A DNA stretch of 64,000 bases from Leptospira sp. (GTDB lineage Bacteria > Spirochaetota > Leptospiria > Leptospirales > Leptospiraceae), in NCBI GenBank assembly GCA_009991425.1, contig JAACWH010000024.1:26804-90803 (forward strand). Direction: 5' to 3'. Positions 1-10,270 of this stretch are shown here, in pieces. Each line of letters starts with the position of its first letter. Within the stretch, counting starts at the first letter, position 1. Below the pieces are notes generated by a model that saw only the letters and a list, made by a program, of their open reading frames with translations, searched no databases and had not been told where the DNA came from. A program made the translations under genes and the position numbers.

Positions 1-21
1 TTTTGATGATTCTTCGCTCAT
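1..21 (-). CDS. Start of the next gene of the type II secretion operon (partial)
   Basis: Only seven codons (M-S-E-E-S-S-K) lie inside the window. The ATG overlaps the TGA stop of gspM in an ATGA arrangement, the translational-coupling geometry seen elsewhere in this operon. By position it could be gspN or another accessory gene of the secretion system, but seven residues cannot identify it. Confidence 0.5.
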
Positions 22-545
22 GTTCCACCTTTTCCAATTCGCTTAAATGATGAAATTTTTAAGTTAACATCGTAGACATCTTTATCCTGAAATGGTTTTC
101 TGAAATCTAAATAGTCTACTTTAGCGTTGATTTGTTTATTCTTTTCAATATCATAAATTAATTTTATTATATCATTTAAAATTACTGATCGAAAGCTAAC
201 ATCAATTGTAATTTGATTATAATCTTTTCGAATAGTATTTGTTGAATCCTTTTGAGTACTTACTTTTTCTTTTAAATTATATCGAATCATAATTTGATCT
301 AATTTAGAATACATTTGGCTGACATCTTCATCTTGACCGCCAGTTTTTAAACCTTTATAGTAGTTATAATCAACAATCACTCTATCCAATTGAGTTGATT
401 GTGAAACAGTTTCATTTACACGTTCAGAAAGGCTACTTCGTAAATCAAAGGCCTTTTGAATCAGAAGATAAAATCCCATACAAAAAATAACTAATAAACC
501 AGCAAAAACAAAAACTCTTTCTCTCTCATTTAATTGACTGAACAT
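18..545 (-). CDS. gspM: Type II secretion system protein GspM
   Basis: This 175-residue protein has a short cytoplasmic N-terminus with an NERER stretch, one membrane segment at about residues 11-29, and a periplasmic remainder of coiled and alpha/beta character. That is the layout of GspM, the inner-membrane partner that holds GspL in the assembly platform. Sequence conservation in this family is weak, so the call rests on topology, size and position directly after gspL (one base between stop and ATG) at the end of a full gspC-to-gspL series. It is probably co-translated with the gene that begins at its stop codon. Confidence 0.82.
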   Translation of the reverse strand: MFSQLNERERVFVFAGLLVIFCMGFYLLIQKAFDLRSSLSERVNETVSQSTQLDRVIVDYNYYKGLKTGGQDEDVSQMYSKLDQIMIRYNLKEKVSTQKDSTNTIRKDYNQITIDVSFRSVILNDIIKLIYDIEKNKQINAKVDYLDFRKPFQDKDVYDVNLKISSFKRIGKGGT

Positions 546-546
546 A

Positions 547-2163
547 TTATTCCGAGTCTGGACTCGCTACCTCCAATCGTATTTTAAAAGCAATTTTATA
601 TTTTGTTACACCAGTAAGTAATCTCTTATTCAGTATTTTAATATTTTTAAATTTTGAAGATTTTTCAAAGGCTTGTTCAACTGTTCCTATCTCACTAAAT
701 TCATTTACCCTTCCAAAAATTTGAACTTCATTTCCATCAAATGTAAATTGGTCTAAGATAAATGGAAAGGATTCCTTATCAGGATAGATTTCTGAAATTT
801 CTACTAGAGTATCAAGAACACTATCTTTATTAAGAAAAAGTCTAAAGATTTCCGTCTTTTTCTGTTCTGATTTTAGCTTTTTTACCGCAGAAAAAAGTAC
901 ATCATCAGGATCTGGTGCTTCTTCTCCAAATCCCTTTTTGTATTTTTCAACCAAAATAGCTTGGTTTTGAGATATTTTTCGTTTATCAATAATGATTCCA
1001 AAAATAAATACAGTTAAAAGTATAAAACACGAAATTCCAGAAATAATTAAATGAGGTAAGAAATTCGCAATTTTAAAACTATTTTTATTTAGTCTTTTTG
1101 CAAAGGCCGTCTCAAGGAAGTCTATTTTATCACTAGATTTCAATCGATAATGATATCCTGTAGCAAGTGCTAGGGTATAAGATCCATCAGCTACTTCTAG
1201 AAAATCGTATTTTTTAACTGGAACATCTAATGCAATCGTAAGTTTCTCATCAATTCCTTTAAATTTAGATCCACCGCCAGAAATATAAATTTCAGAAGGT
1301 CTTTCAGTATCTAACAACGATATGATGGATTTTTCAATTTCATTAGCTAGAACTTGTATATAGTCTGATACTTTCGCTAAAATAGATTTCCAATTTGAAT
1401 TCGAAATTTTATATTTTTTTCTATAGAACTCTAAAGATTCAGGATACTCATCATTTTCAAAAAGTGTTTCTGATAAAAGTGTAAGAAATTCTTCTGCATC
1501 ATCATCATCTAAGTTCAATTCGTCAGAAATTATTTCTATGAGCTGTTTAGTTCCGTAATGGAAACTTCTTGTGTGATATAGTTTATTGTTATGAACTGCA
1601 TTGAAAATACAGATTTGATAACCAATATGAATTTGACCCAGGAAACTAGGTTCTTTTTCATTGCTTCTTGGAAATAAAGAAGCAAGCACAACTGAGTCAA
1701 CAGAAAGACAATCGATTCGAGCATCACCTCTTGCAAAAGGACTCATTACTCTTTCGATTTCATTATGTTGAACATTGAATGTAACTACATAGGAATTCTC
1801 AATATCTATCTTGGAAAGTATTCCTAATACTTCCATAGACTCAGTTGGAAATGGTAATTTATTTTCAACTTCAAATGGAATTATTTCTTTAACTGCTTTT
1901 TCGGATGTGAGAGGTATTATTAAATCTCGAATAAATAATCTATCAACAGAAATGTTTACTAAAAACTTGGATTCTTCAGGGAAAAAACTTTGAATAAAAC
2001 GAATAATATTGTATTCATATTCATCTCCTTCTTCATCCTTTAGGTGAATTTTAGGTAAGGTTTCAAATCGGATAGGTGTTATTGTGCCTAAGACATTCTT
2101 AAATAAGACTCCCTTAATGTATTTTGAACCATAGTCTATTGCCAAATACTGATCGTATAACAT
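547..2163 (-). CDS. gspL: Type II secretion system protein GspL (actin-like fold)
   Basis: The 538-residue protein starts with an actin/PilM-type phosphate-1 motif (AIDYGSKYIKG, about residues 9-19) and has an ISGGGSK adenosine-type loop near 294-300. A single membrane helix at about 372-393 precedes a periplasmic C-terminal domain. GspL recruits the ATPase GspE to the membrane and pairs with GspM. I chose the ATG at 2163, one base after the gspK stop; an in-frame TTG further upstream would overlap gspK by 44 bases and add residues outside the actin fold. It is longer than Proteobacterial GspL (about 400 residues), mostly because the cytoplasmic domain is more complete and PilM-like. Confidence 0.9.
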   Translation of the reverse strand: MLYDQYLAIDYGSKYIKGVLFKNVLGTITPIRFETLPKIHLKDEEGDEYEYNIIRFIQSFFPEESKFLVNISVDRLFIRDLIIPLTSEKAVKEIIPFEVENKLPFPTESMEVLGILSKIDIENSYVVTFNVQHNEIERVMSPFARGDARIDCLSVDSVVLASLFPRSNEKEPSFLGQIHIGYQICIFNAVHNNKLYHTRSFHYGTKQLIEIISDELNLDDDDAEEFLTLLSETLFENDEYPESLEFYRKKYKISNSNWKSILAKVSDYIQVLANEIEKSIISLLDTERPSEIYISGGGSKFKGIDEKLTIALDVPVKKYDFLEVADGSYTLALATGYHYRLKSSDKIDFLETAFAKRLNKNSFKIANFLPHLIISGISCFILLTVFIFGIIIDKRKISQNQAILVEKYKKGFGEEAPDPDDVLFSAVKKLKSEQKKTEIFRLFLNKDSVLDTLVEISEIYPDKESFPFILDQFTFDGNEVQIFGRVNEFSEIGTVEQAFEKSSKFKNIKILNKRLLTGVTKYKIAFKIRLEVASPDSE

Positions 2164-2164
2164 A

Positions 2165-3265
2165 TTAATCTTCCGTATAATATAACATTGCGTTGTTGGG
2201 TAAGTCAAATATACCTACTACCCTTCGTATGATCTTATCTTTTATGATTCCAACTCCAACAATTTTATAAACTTCTCCTTTAGTTTTGATACGACCCCCA
2301 GAAACGTCCGTTCCTTCCCCTGCTAACTCTTTATAGAGTGTTAAATTTCCCATGGATTTAGTTTGGAATTCTGGTTCATTTTCAAGATCTTTAAGTTCTT
2401 TGATATAGCCATTTTTTTTAATTTTTAATTTCAGAATTTTCATAGCTGCTGGCTTAGTCATGAAATCAGATAAGGACATGAGAACATGGTAAGGAGCAGA
2501 ATTGATATTTATACGATCATCATAGGAATCGCCATAAGGAAGGTAGGCAGTAATATTATTAGACAAAACAAAGTCTTTATCGGAGATTAAAGATCTTTCT
2601 TCTTCTGTTTGAAAGTCAGAGGAAAAATTTTTATCATAGTCTTTTGGCTTTAGTGATTCATAAATCATTTTTCGATCATAACCTTTAATTCCTACTAATT
2701 CAGATAGTGAATATAAAGGTGCATTTTTGATTTTCCTAGGAGGCTTTAATTTTGAATAGTAGTAAACTTCTGCACCGCCACCCATTTCTTGTGAATTTGT
2801 ATCAATCCAATCGATAATGGGGAATATTAATTCCCTCTTTATTCCAAATTGAGTATAAAGCCTACTTACAATTTCAACCATTCTATCATTTGGTTGGTCA
2901 TCGTATATCTTAGCAAGTGAGTTGATATTTATCTTACCATCTTCTGGAAGCATAGAATAGTAGATTATACCTCCGCCTAAAGGTAATGGAGGCGGATCGA
3001 AGGCTATTCCAGATTGATAGAGGACTTCTTCTGGAATTTTCTTTAATGCACCCAAAGCACCAAGAAATCCAGCCTTTGCAAGTGAGTGCGCTTTGAAGCC
3101 ATCTGCTTCTTGAGAGCTAATTTTATATTCTATAATTGCATCAGCGAAAAATTTATTTGAAATAAAAAACGCAGAGGCGCCTACAGCTATCACTAAGAGG
3201 ATAACCATAGAACCTTTTCTTGGTTTTTTATTTAAAAAGGATCCCTGGATGTGCGAGACTTTCAT
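2165..3265 (-). CDS. gspK: Type II secretion minor pseudopilin GspK
   Basis: The 366-residue protein has a prepilin leader (KKPRKG, then SMVILLVIAVGA at about residues 15-30) without the Glu5 of other pseudopilins, a known peculiarity of GspK. The large globular part contains DGKININS and RININSAP-type motifs typical of the GspK alpha domain. GspK caps the pseudopilus tip with GspI and GspJ. The ATG at 3265 lies 38 bases inside gspJ and has an upstream AGGGAAAG ribosome-binding site, so the two genes overlap out of frame. The protein ends one base before the gspL start. Confidence 0.93.
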   Translation of the reverse strand: MKVSHIQGSFLNKKPRKGSMVILLVIAVGASAFFISNKFFADAIIEYKISSQEADGFKAHSLAKAGFLGALGALKKIPEEVLYQSGIAFDPPPLPLGGGIIYYSMLPEDGKININSLAKIYDDQPNDRMVEIVSRLYTQFGIKRELIFPIIDWIDTNSQEMGGGAEVYYYSKLKPPRKIKNAPLYSLSELVGIKGYDRKMIYESLKPKDYDKNFSSDFQTEEERSLISDKDFVLSNNITAYLPYGDSYDDRININSAPYHVLMSLSDFMTKPAAMKILKLKIKKNGYIKELKDLENEPEFQTKSMGNLTLYKELAGEGTDVSGGRIKTKGEVYKIVGVGIIKDKIIRRVVGIFDLPNNAMLYYTED

Positions 3266-3878
3266 ATTTTAAAAATTCTTTCCCTACTAATGCTATTATT
3301 TCAATACGTATTAATCTTGGAATTTTTTTATTTGATTTGGAATTCCACTGATCCAGCCATTTGTCCCCTCTTTCAGAGTATTTCAATTGAAAACTTTTTA
3401 CATTATCAATTAGAACATGCTCCGTTCCTCCAGTAAGAGGAAAATTATCCACCATATCATCTTCCCTGCGAATCAAAGAATACAATTCAGTATTGTCTTC
3501 CATTCTTTTCAGATAAAATGATACCTCACGAACAGATGGCTCATTTAACTCTTCTGAATTAGGATGGGAACTAGCAAAGGAAACTCTATCTTTCCTTTCT
3601 CCAGTAGTGCCTTCATTTTTCCCTACGAATAACAGCCGTTTTTGGCTTTCAAAGAAATATGTTCTAGTAAAACTCAAACGTAAATTTTCAATTGCTTGAA
3701 TTAGAGCAGTTCTAGTTACTCCACCACGAGGGTCTGCCTCTCTCGCAATTTTTAAAGAAAAAAAGTAAGCAGCAAACACTTCCATAAAAAGCATAGAAAC
3801 TAGCATAACCACAATTGATATTTCTATCAGTGTTAATCCTTTTCTGAATTTTCGACTGTTGAAAGATCCTAAATTCAT
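3228..3878 (-). CDS. gspJ: Type II secretion minor pseudopilin GspJ
   Basis: This 216-residue protein has a class III prepilin leader: FRKG followed by LTLIEISIVVML, with Glu at mature position 5. GspO should cleave after the glycine at about residue 14. The C-terminal two thirds carry the beta-rich domain expected of GspJ, which forms the pseudopilus tip with GspI and GspK. The start ATG shares one base with the gspI stop, and the end overlaps gspK by 38 bases. Assignment to J rather than another minor pseudopilin rests on gene order (H-I-J-K) and length. Confidence 0.9.
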   Translation of the reverse strand: MNLGSFNSRKFRKGLTLIEISIVVMLVSMLFMEVFAAYFFSLKIAREADPRGGVTRTALIQAIENLRLSFTRTYFFESQKRLLFVGKNEGTTGERKDRVSFASSHPNSEELNEPSVREVSFYLKRMEDNTELYSLIRREDDMVDNFPLTGGTEHVLIDNVKSFQLKYSERGDKWLDQWNSKSNKKIPRLIRIEIIALVGKEFLKYESLAHPGILFK

Positions 3879-4399
3879 TAGTATTTAGTCGGCCTATAGG
3901 TTTCAACAAGGTAGGTATGTTCTTTTCCATCTAATGGGAACTTGATGGCTATTTTAACATGAAAAACTTTAATTAATCCTCCAGTTTGTGATCCTTGTGC
4001 TTGTCCGCGATTTTTTAAAATATTATTTAAGCTTGCATCTTTATCACCTAATAGATCTTTAGGTGCTTTTTTCTTAAGGTCTTCTGCTTCCCCGCCTTGG
4101 GAAAGTTTCAGTAAATCTAATTCTTCTTCTTTAATTTCTGTTTCAAAACTATATCCTATAAATCCAGGAATCTCACCTTTGCTAGTATTTGTTTCCATAG
4201 TTGAGGATGAATCCACCTGAGCCATTTTGATTTTAGCTAAATGAGTTGCATTGGATATTTTTATTGAATCATTTTTTAAGCGGATTCCATCTGCTATGTT
4301 TCTATACGTTTCAACCATGATCCAAGCACCCAGTGCAAGAGCTAAGGCTACTTCGAGTAAGGTGAATCCTTGTTTAATATATTTTTTAGTAATTTTCAT
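3878..4399 (-). CDS. gspI: Type II secretion minor pseudopilin GspI
   Basis: A 173-residue pseudopilin with leader KQG followed by FTLLEVALALAL, cleaved after Gly at about residue 11 and with the conserved Glu5. GspI is thought to seed assembly of the tip complex with J and K. Compared with Proteobacterial GspI (about 120-130 residues) it has an acidic/lysine-rich insertion around residues 85-125. The gene shares one base with its neighbour on each side, consistent with tight coupling. Confidence 0.88.
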   Translation of the reverse strand: MKITKKYIKQGFTLLEVALALALGAWIMVETYRNIADGIRLKNDSIKISNATHLAKIKMAQVDSSSTMETNTSKGEIPGFIGYSFETEIKEEELDLLKLSQGGEAEDLKKKAPKDLLGDKDASLNNILKNRGQAQGSQTGGLIKVFHVKIAIKFPLDGKEHTYLVETYRPTKY

Positions 4400-4995
4400 C
4401 AGTATCTATTTGCATTATTTTGTGAATTATCATCTTCACGAAGGTCTATTCCATAATCTACTTTCTGTAACTCTTTGCTTGATGTACGAACCTTTTCACC
4501 ATTCGCAATAACTATTCTTCCCCCGTATCGGTAGATTTGAATAGATTTTTTAATTTCTTCAATTTCTCCTACTAAAAGAGTGTAATCGATGCTAGTTCCA
4601 TCATGAGTATAAGGAATTTTTAATGTTTCTTCTGATATTTTTTTCCCAGAAAAATCTACAGCTGTATAAATTTTGTTATTAAAAGGAAGCTTTTTTGTTC
4701 CACTTATTCTTTCTTCGCGAATGCCTTCTTCATCTCTTTCAATTCTAGTTAGAAAGTATTCTTGTTTATCAAAGTCTAAATTAAAGAATACGGTTTTATT
4801 ATTTAAAAGAGCGTTATTGTATCCAAATTTTAACGTTGCAAGAATTGTTTCTGCTGTGTCTTGGGCGGTGGGTGCAAAAAAGTTCTTGAGACTAACGGCA
4901 GTGATTGTAAATAAAAATCCAATAACTGCCGTTACTATGATCAATTCAATCATAGTAATTCCTCTTCTGATAGAAGATTGAGGAATTGTTCTCAA
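4399..4995 (-). CDS. gspH: Type II secretion minor pseudopilin GspH
   Basis: A 198-residue pseudopilin with leader RRG followed by ITMIELIIVTAV; Glu5 is present. GspH sits just below the tip of the pseudopilus. The start must be non-ATG: the only nearby ATG is the Met inside the ITMIEL segment, downstream of the cleavage site. The TTG at 4995, eight bases after the gspG stop, is the only reasonable start that keeps the leader peptide. The tail (about residues 150-198) is charged and Asn/Gln rich. Confidence 0.88.
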   Translation of the reverse strand: MRTIPQSSIRRGITMIELIIVTAVIGFLFTITAVSLKNFFAPTAQDTAETILATLKFGYNNALLNNKTVFFNLDFDKQEYFLTRIERDEEGIREERISGTKKLPFNNKIYTAVDFSGKKISEETLKIPYTHDGTSIDYTLLVGEIEEIKKSIQIYRYGGRIVIANGEKVRTSSKELQKVDYGIDLREDDNSQNNANRY

Positions 4996-5003
4996 CTTAG
5001 TAT

Positions 5004-5471
5004 TTAATTACTCTTAAATGCTGTTGGATATTCCTCATCATTTAAAATATTGAAATCAGCATTTTTACCATCGCCACCTTCTTTTTTATCTTTCCCAAGA
5101 CTATAGATAGCGATTTCACCATTTTCAAATTTTAGTTGGTATGGTGTTCCCCAAGGATCTTCTACTCCCTTTTTATTCTTAATAATAGCAATATAATCTT
5201 CTGGAATATTATCACCATTAGTTGGTTTTTCGACTAAGGCTCTTAAACCTTGTTCTTCAGTCGGATAAGTTCCATATTTACTTGCATATCTTTCCATGTG
5301 CATTTGAAGTTCTTGAGCGTCTTTTCTTAGTTGAAGTGAGGCAGTATCATCTTTTAATTCACCTGGATTAATATTGATTGCTACAATTGCAATAATAGCA
5401 CCCAATATCATAACAACAACTGCGATCTCAATCAAAGTCATCCCGCTTCTAATTTTTCTATTTATTTTCAT
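5004..5471 (-). CDS. gspG: Type II secretion major pseudopilin GspG
   Basis: A 155-residue protein with a typical leader (RSG followed by MTLIEIAVVVMILG, Glu5 present). It has the GspG-specific C-terminal signature: a YPTEEQGLRAL segment, DPWGTPYQ, and a glycine/aspartate-rich loop near residues 125-140 that in the family binds calcium and stabilises the pilus. GspG is the main subunit of the pseudopilus that pushes substrates through the secretin. It lies 21 bases after gspF and is followed by the minor pseudopilins in the order H-I-J-K. Confidence 0.97.
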   Translation of the reverse strand: MKINRKIRSGMTLIEIAVVVMILGAIIAIVAININPGELKDDTASLQLRKDAQELQMHMERYASKYGTYPTEEQGLRALVEKPTNGDNIPEDYIAIIKNKKGVEDPWGTPYQLKFENGEIAIYSLGKDKKEGGDGKNADFNILNDEEYPTAFKSN

Positions 5472-5492
5472 TTTTATCCGATTCCTCTTTAT

Positions 5493-6722
5493 TTAAAAAT
5501 TTTGTTTTATATTCTGAGTTAAAGTATACATAGGAGTCATAATTGCAGCCATAATTGTAAAAATTAAGCCTCCCATAACAATAATCATTATGGGCTCTAA
5601 ACTTTGTGTCATAGACTTGATTGTGTTCTCTACTTCACCTTCATAAATTTCGGACAATTTGTCCATCATCTGTGGAACCTTATCTGACACTTCACCCGCT
5701 GCTACCATACCAATTACCATTTGGGGAAGAACTTGGGAATTTTGGAAAGATTCGCTTAATTTCCCACCTTCTTTAACTTTCTCAATGGCTGAATCAATTT
5801 CAGCTAAAAATATCTTATTGTCAACTATCTTACCTACTATCTGCAAAGAGGTAATCAAAGGAACTCTATTCAAAAGAAGAACAGATAAACTCCGTGCAAA
5901 ACTTGATATCATTACCTTTTTAGTTAGACCTCCTATAATAGGTACACGCAAAAGAAAAGATTCCCAATTCTTTCTTCCAACTTCGGTATTTTTATATCTA
6001 ATAAATATATAGGTGCTACCAAATATTGTCATTAACATAGCCCACCAATAATTAGTTAAAGCATATGACAGACCAATTACTATTCTTGTAATTAGAGGAA
6101 GCTCTGCATCAAATTGATCAAAAAGTTCTTGAATTTGAGGAATAACGACAGTTAAGAGAAATATTGCAACTATTACAGATAAAGATCCCATGATAAATGG
6201 ATATACCATAGCAACTTGAACCTTAGATTTTAACTCAGATGATTTTTCTTCCAGTTCTGCCAATCGGTTCAAGGTCATTTCGTAATCACCTGTCTGCTCT
6301 CCAACAGAAATAAGAGAAGGATATTGTTCGGGAAAAACTTCAGGATGCTTTTTCATGGATTCAGAAAGAGCGAGTCCTTCTGTAATATCAGCTTTCATTT
6401 GAATTACTACTTTCTTCAAATAGATATTCTCTGTTTGATCAATAATACTAGATAAGGATTTATCGAGAGGAATTCCAGCTCCCAGAAGTGTCCCCAATTG
6501 TTTAGAAAAAATTCCTACATCTTTTCTCGGAATTCTATAAAGCAGTTTCGAAAGAAGAGGAAATAGCTCTCTTTCTTGTTTCTCTCTGTCTTCTTGAATA
6601 TTCTTAACATAAAGTCCTTGGGATTTTAACTTGGCTCTTGCACCTTGAATGTTATTGGCATTCTCTATTCCCTTAACTTCCTTGCCCTTTTTATTGAATG
6701 CAACGTAAGTAAATAGTGGCAT
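5493..6722 (-). CDS. gspF: Type II secretion inner-membrane protein GspF
   Basis: The 409-residue protein contains two tandem T2SSF cytoplasmic domains and three predicted membrane segments, near residues 171-197, 220-242 and 375-400, as expected for the polytopic platform protein. The N-terminal MPLFTYVAFNKKGKEVKG segment is characteristic. GspF anchors the assembly platform and is thought to transmit motion from the GspE ATPase to the pseudopilus. It begins one base after the gspE stop. Confidence 0.96.
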   Translation of the reverse strand: MPLFTYVAFNKKGKEVKGIENANNIQGARAKLKSQGLYVKNIQEDREKQERELFPLLSKLLYRIPRKDVGIFSKQLGTLLGAGIPLDKSLSSIIDQTENIYLKKVVIQMKADITEGLALSESMKKHPEVFPEQYPSLISVGEQTGDYEMTLNRLAELEEKSSELKSKVQVAMVYPFIMGSLSVIVAIFLLTVVIPQIQELFDQFDAELPLITRIVIGLSYALTNYWWAMLMTIFGSTYIFIRYKNTEVGRKNWESFLLRVPIIGGLTKKVMISSFARSLSVLLLNRVPLITSLQIVGKIVDNKIFLAEIDSAIEKVKEGGKLSESFQNSQVLPQMVIGMVAAGEVSDKVPQMMDKLSEIYEGEVENTIKSMTQSLEPIMIIVMGGLIFTIMAAIMTPMYTLTQNIKQNF

Positions 6723-6723
6723 T

Positions 6724-8397
6724 TTATGTTACCCGCAAAACTTCATCAGGAGTTGTTACTCCATCGATTATTTTTCTCATTCCATATTCTTTTAATACAG
6801 AAAGTCCTGTTGCCTTTGCTATTTCTAAAATTTTGTTAGAATCTGAGCCCTCTAGTATAACTTTTTTAATTTCTGGATTCATAACTAATAGTTCGTAGAT
6901 TCCAGTTCTTCCTTTGTATCCAGTATTCATGCAAGAAGTGCAGCCCTTACCTTTATAAAGGACTCCACCTTTAAGGTCTTTTAATTTGATTCCTAGTGAA
7001 TCAAGTTCCTTTTGCATAGGTTTATAACTTACTTTACAGTCTTTGCATATAACACGAACTAAACGCTGAGCCATGAATCCTAACACAGTTGAAGTAATTA
7101 AATAAGGTTCAATTCCCATATCGACCAGTCTTGTTACAGCAGAGGCAGCATCATTTGTGTGTAATGTGGAAAATACCAAGTGACCTGTAAGTGAGGCTTG
7201 GATTGCGATTCTAGCAGTTTCTTGGTCTCGAATCTCCCCCACCATCACAACATCTGGATCCTGACGAAGAATTGCTCTTAATCCAGTCGCAAAGGTTAAT
7301 CCTATTTTTTCCTGCATTTGCATTTGCGAGATTCCATCGATTTGGTATTCAACTGGATCTTCGCAGGTAATAATATTTCTTTCTTCTGTGTTTAACTCAC
7401 TGAGTGCCGAATATAAGGTTGTTGATTTACCAGATCCAGTTGGACCTGTAACTAAAATAATACCATGTGGTTTATAAATTAAATCACGAATCATTTTCTG
7501 AAAATCATCGTACAATCCCATAGTTCCCAAGGAATACTTTTGGTCTGTTTTATTTAAAACCCGCATTACAACTCTTTCCCCATATTGGCAGGGAATAAAT
7601 GAAACCCGAATGTCTACATCCTTTCCTGCAAGTTTGAGTTTTATACGACCGTCTTGTGGTAGCCTGTTCTCTGCGATGTTAAGATTCGACATAATCTTAA
7701 TTCTAGTTGAAATACCAGAGAGAAAAGATTTTGGGGGATTTAATACCTTATGTAAAATTCCATCTACACGATATCTTACAACTAGGGATTTTTCATAAGG
7801 TTCAATGTGAATATCAGAAGCTCTTTCTGAGACTGCTTGTGATAAAATTACATTCACCATTTTTATGATAGGTGCTTCATTGGATAGATCGAGATTATCA
7901 TTTTCTAAATCTAAAATATCTCCAAAATCCCCATCCATCTCATCCATGAGTTCTTTTGTTTCAGAAGTGGTCGTATCATAATGAGCATGAATGATGCGCA
8001 TTATTTCAGGCTCAGGAACTAAAATGAATTCAACTTTATAACCTTTTAGAAAGAATCTTACATCATCCATAGGATGCAGATCGGTCGGATCACAGAGAGC
8101 GATTTTTATGGTTTTTTTCTTTAGATCAAAAGGAACCAACCTACTCTTTTGAATGAGTTTATTCGGAACTAGTCGAAAGGCATCTTGGAATTCAGAGATT
8201 TCAATTTTTTCTTGGAAAGGGAGATTGTGAAGTTTAGCTAGAGATTTTAGAATATCGATCTCACCAGCAAGCCCTTTTTTCTGAAGGATATGAGTTAGTG
8301 GGATATTTGATTTAGATTGAGCCTTGAGTGCTTCTAATAAATCTTGTTCAGTTAGAATCCCATCCTCAATTAAGATATCTCCAAGAGTTTTCTTCAT
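6724..8397 (-). CDS. gspE: Type II secretion ATPase GspE
   Basis: The 557-residue secretion ATPase has two N-terminal N1E-type domains, Walker A GPTGSGKS at 318-325, a Walker B region [11 protein letters not shown] at 381-391, and a tetracysteine zinc site (C451, C454, C486, C489). The zinc site separates GspE/PilB-type from PilT-type ATPases. GspE forms the cytoplasmic hexamer that drives pseudopilus assembly, docked on GspL. The start ATG overlaps the gspD stop by four bases. No key residue is missing. Confidence 0.97.
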   Translation of the reverse strand: MKKTLGDILIEDGILTEQDLLEALKAQSKSNIPLTHILQKKGLAGEIDILKSLAKLHNLPFQEKIEISEFQDAFRLVPNKLIQKSRLVPFDLKKKTIKIALCDPTDLHPMDDVRFFLKGYKVEFILVPEPEIMRIIHAHYDTTTSETKELMDEMDGDFGDILDLENDNLDLSNEAPIIKMVNVILSQAVSERASDIHIEPYEKSLVVRYRVDGILHKVLNPPKSFLSGISTRIKIMSNLNIAENRLPQDGRIKLKLAGKDVDIRVSFIPCQYGERVVMRVLNKTDQKYSLGTMGLYDDFQKMIRDLIYKPHGIILVTGPTGSGKSTTLYSALSELNTEERNIITCEDPVEYQIDGISQMQMQEKIGLTFATGLRAILRQDPDVVMVGEIRDQETARIAIQASLTGHLVFSTLHTNDAASAVTRLVDMGIEPYLITSTVLGFMAQRLVRVICKDCKVSYKPMQKELDSLGIKLKDLKGGVLYKGKGCTSCMNTGYKGRTGIYELLVMNPEIKKVILEGSDSNKILEIAKATGLSVLKEYGMRKIIDGVTTPDEVLRVT

Positions 8398-10265
8398 CGT
8401 AATCTTTTCTCGCGCTCTTTCTCTTCTCTTTCTTGTTCGATTTTCTTCTGAATTGTAATTCTGTCTGAGCTTGTTCTATCATTTAAGATATGTGGAGTTA
8501 AGAAAACCATGAGATTAGTCTTCTTCAATTGATTGGTAGTTCTTCGGAATAAATTTCCTATTAATGGAATCTCTCCCAAGATAGGAATCCTAGAAACTTT
8601 CTTTTGTTTATCGTTAGAAATAAGACCACCAATTACAATTGTCTGTATATTATCTACGACTATAGTTGTCTTGATATCTCGTTTATTAAATGTTGGGTTG
8701 CCACCGGTAGCCTCACTTGAAATACCAGCAACGTTCTTAATCTCTTGGTATAGGTCTAAGGTAATTTTATTATTTTTATTAATATGTGGTGTAAACTTTA
8801 GTTTAATTCCTGTTGGTCGGTATTCGAAGTTTGCAACCGTTACTGCATTATCACCACCAAGACCAGCATTTCTATTTTGGGTTCTAACTGGTACATCCTG
8901 ACCAACATTTATTTCTGCTTCTTGGTTATCCAGAGTAAGAACCTGTGGAGCCGAGAGTACATTAAAGTTTTCATTGGTAGAATTTGCATTTAAAATACCA
9001 ACAATCTGTTGGCTTCCCCGATTTAAAAATCCTAAGGAAAATCCAGACAGAGTGTTAACATTTGTAGGTCGACCATTTGCATCCAATACACCACCCTGTG
9101 CAGCCAAACCAGTATTGAACTGCGCATATGCTAATTCTCTATATCTCCAATCTATACCGAAATCATTTAAATCAGTTGAAGTTAATTCGACAATGAGAAC
9201 TTCTAAGAGAACTTGTTTTCTGGCTTGGTCTAGAACCTTTATGATTTTTTGGATTTCCTGCCATTCTCTTTTCGTAGATGTTATGATAATAGAGTTAGAT
9301 TCTTTATGAGCTACAGCTTTAATCTTTTCAATCTTCCCTGGAATTTTTTGCTTGGGTTGATTGTTCACTGGTTGTGGTGGAGCTGGTTTCCCATCAGCAC
9401 CAACAGTAGCCGGAGCTGCTGGATCAGTTGTCGTCTCGTCTAATTCGGGTAAATCTAATTTAACTAAGATAGCTGCTAGTTTTTCCGCTTCGTTGTATTC
9501 TAATGTATAGATATGGATATCTCCAGCAGAACTAATTGCTCCAGGACCAGAAGTCGGAATTGGGTTGTCTAAATTGTTAACTAATTTCAACAATTTGTTG
9601 ATATCAGCGGATGAACCTGAAAGTACAATCGTATTTGAATTTCTAGTAATAATTACATCAGTATCTTGCGAGGTTACTCTTTTTAGTATGGGTTCTAAAT
9701 CTGCCCCAGACATATAATCTAAGGGAACAATTTGTGTTATGATTTTATTATCAGTAACATCTGTTTCGGAAATCAAATCCTTACCGACACGAACCGTTTG
9801 AGTCTTCGCAAGTGCATCTTTAATTTTAACAACTTTAACGATGTTATCTTCTTCAATAACTCCGAAACCTTGGGCTTCTAAAACGGATTTCATAAAGTTG
9901 TAAGCATCTTCAACGGGAATACGTTTCTGTGAAATGATGGTTATCTTTTTACCTTTGACACTGTCATCGATAAGTATGTTTTTCTTAATGATAGCACTCA
10001 TTCCTAAAAGAAAATCTTTAAGTTCAGTATCTCGCCAATCAGCTGTAAAACTGCTTCCTTTTTTGTCTGAATTTTTCTCAGCAGGTGGAAGTTTCTTTGG
10101 TTTTCTAATAGTTTGTTTAGGTTCTTCTTTCGCTGTTTCAGTATTGTTTTCTTCGAGATTCTCAGATTCCTGAGAGAAAATTTCAAAGCAAAAAAGAATT
10201 AGAAGTATTCCAATAATTCTTTTTGTATCGATTTGTTTAAGCATGGCATTTAATTTCATTTTCAT
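8394..10265 (-). CDS. gspD: Type II secretion secretin GspD
   Basis: The 623-residue protein has a signal peptide (hydrophobic about residues 16-31, ending IFSQ), a Lys/Pro/Glu-rich linker, an N0 domain starting near residue 78 and N1-N3 ring domains. The N3 domain has a Pro/Ala-rich insertion near 285-310. The C-terminal secretin domain carries the diagnostic VPVRT segment and the [14 protein letters not shown] and [13 protein letters not shown] motifs. The protein ends in a charged Glu/Arg/Lys tail instead of a clear S-domain, so how a pilotin would dock is unclear. It forms the outer-membrane channel. It starts five bases after gspC. Confidence 0.96.
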   Translation of the reverse strand: MKMKLNAMLKQIDTKRIIGILLILFCFEIFSQESENLEENNTETAKEEPKQTIRKPKKLPPAEKNSDKKGSSFTADWRDTELKDFLLGMSAIIKKNILIDDSVKGKKITIISQKRIPVEDAYNFMKSVLEAQGFGVIEEDNIVKVVKIKDALAKTQTVRVGKDLISETDVTDNKIITQIVPLDYMSGADLEPILKRVTSQDTDVIITRNSNTIVLSGSSADINKLLKLVNNLDNPIPTSGPGAISSAGDIHIYTLEYNEAEKLAAILVKLDLPELDETTTDPAAPATVGADGKPAPPQPVNNQPKQKIPGKIEKIKAVAHKESNSIIITSTKREWQEIQKIIKVLDQARKQVLLEVLIVELTSTDLNDFGIDWRYRELAYAQFNTGLAAQGGVLDANGRPTNVNTLSGFSLGFLNRGSQQIVGILNANSTNENFNVLSAPQVLTLDNQEAEINVGQDVPVRTQNRNAGLGGDNAVTVANFEYRPTGIKLKFTPHINKNNKITLDLYQEIKNVAGISSEATGGNPTFNKRDIKTTIVVDNIQTIVIGGLISNDKQKKVSRIPILGEIPLIGNLFRRTTNQLKKTNLMVFLTPHILNDRTSSDRITIQKKIEQEREEKEREKRLR

Positions 10266-10270
10266 TCTCT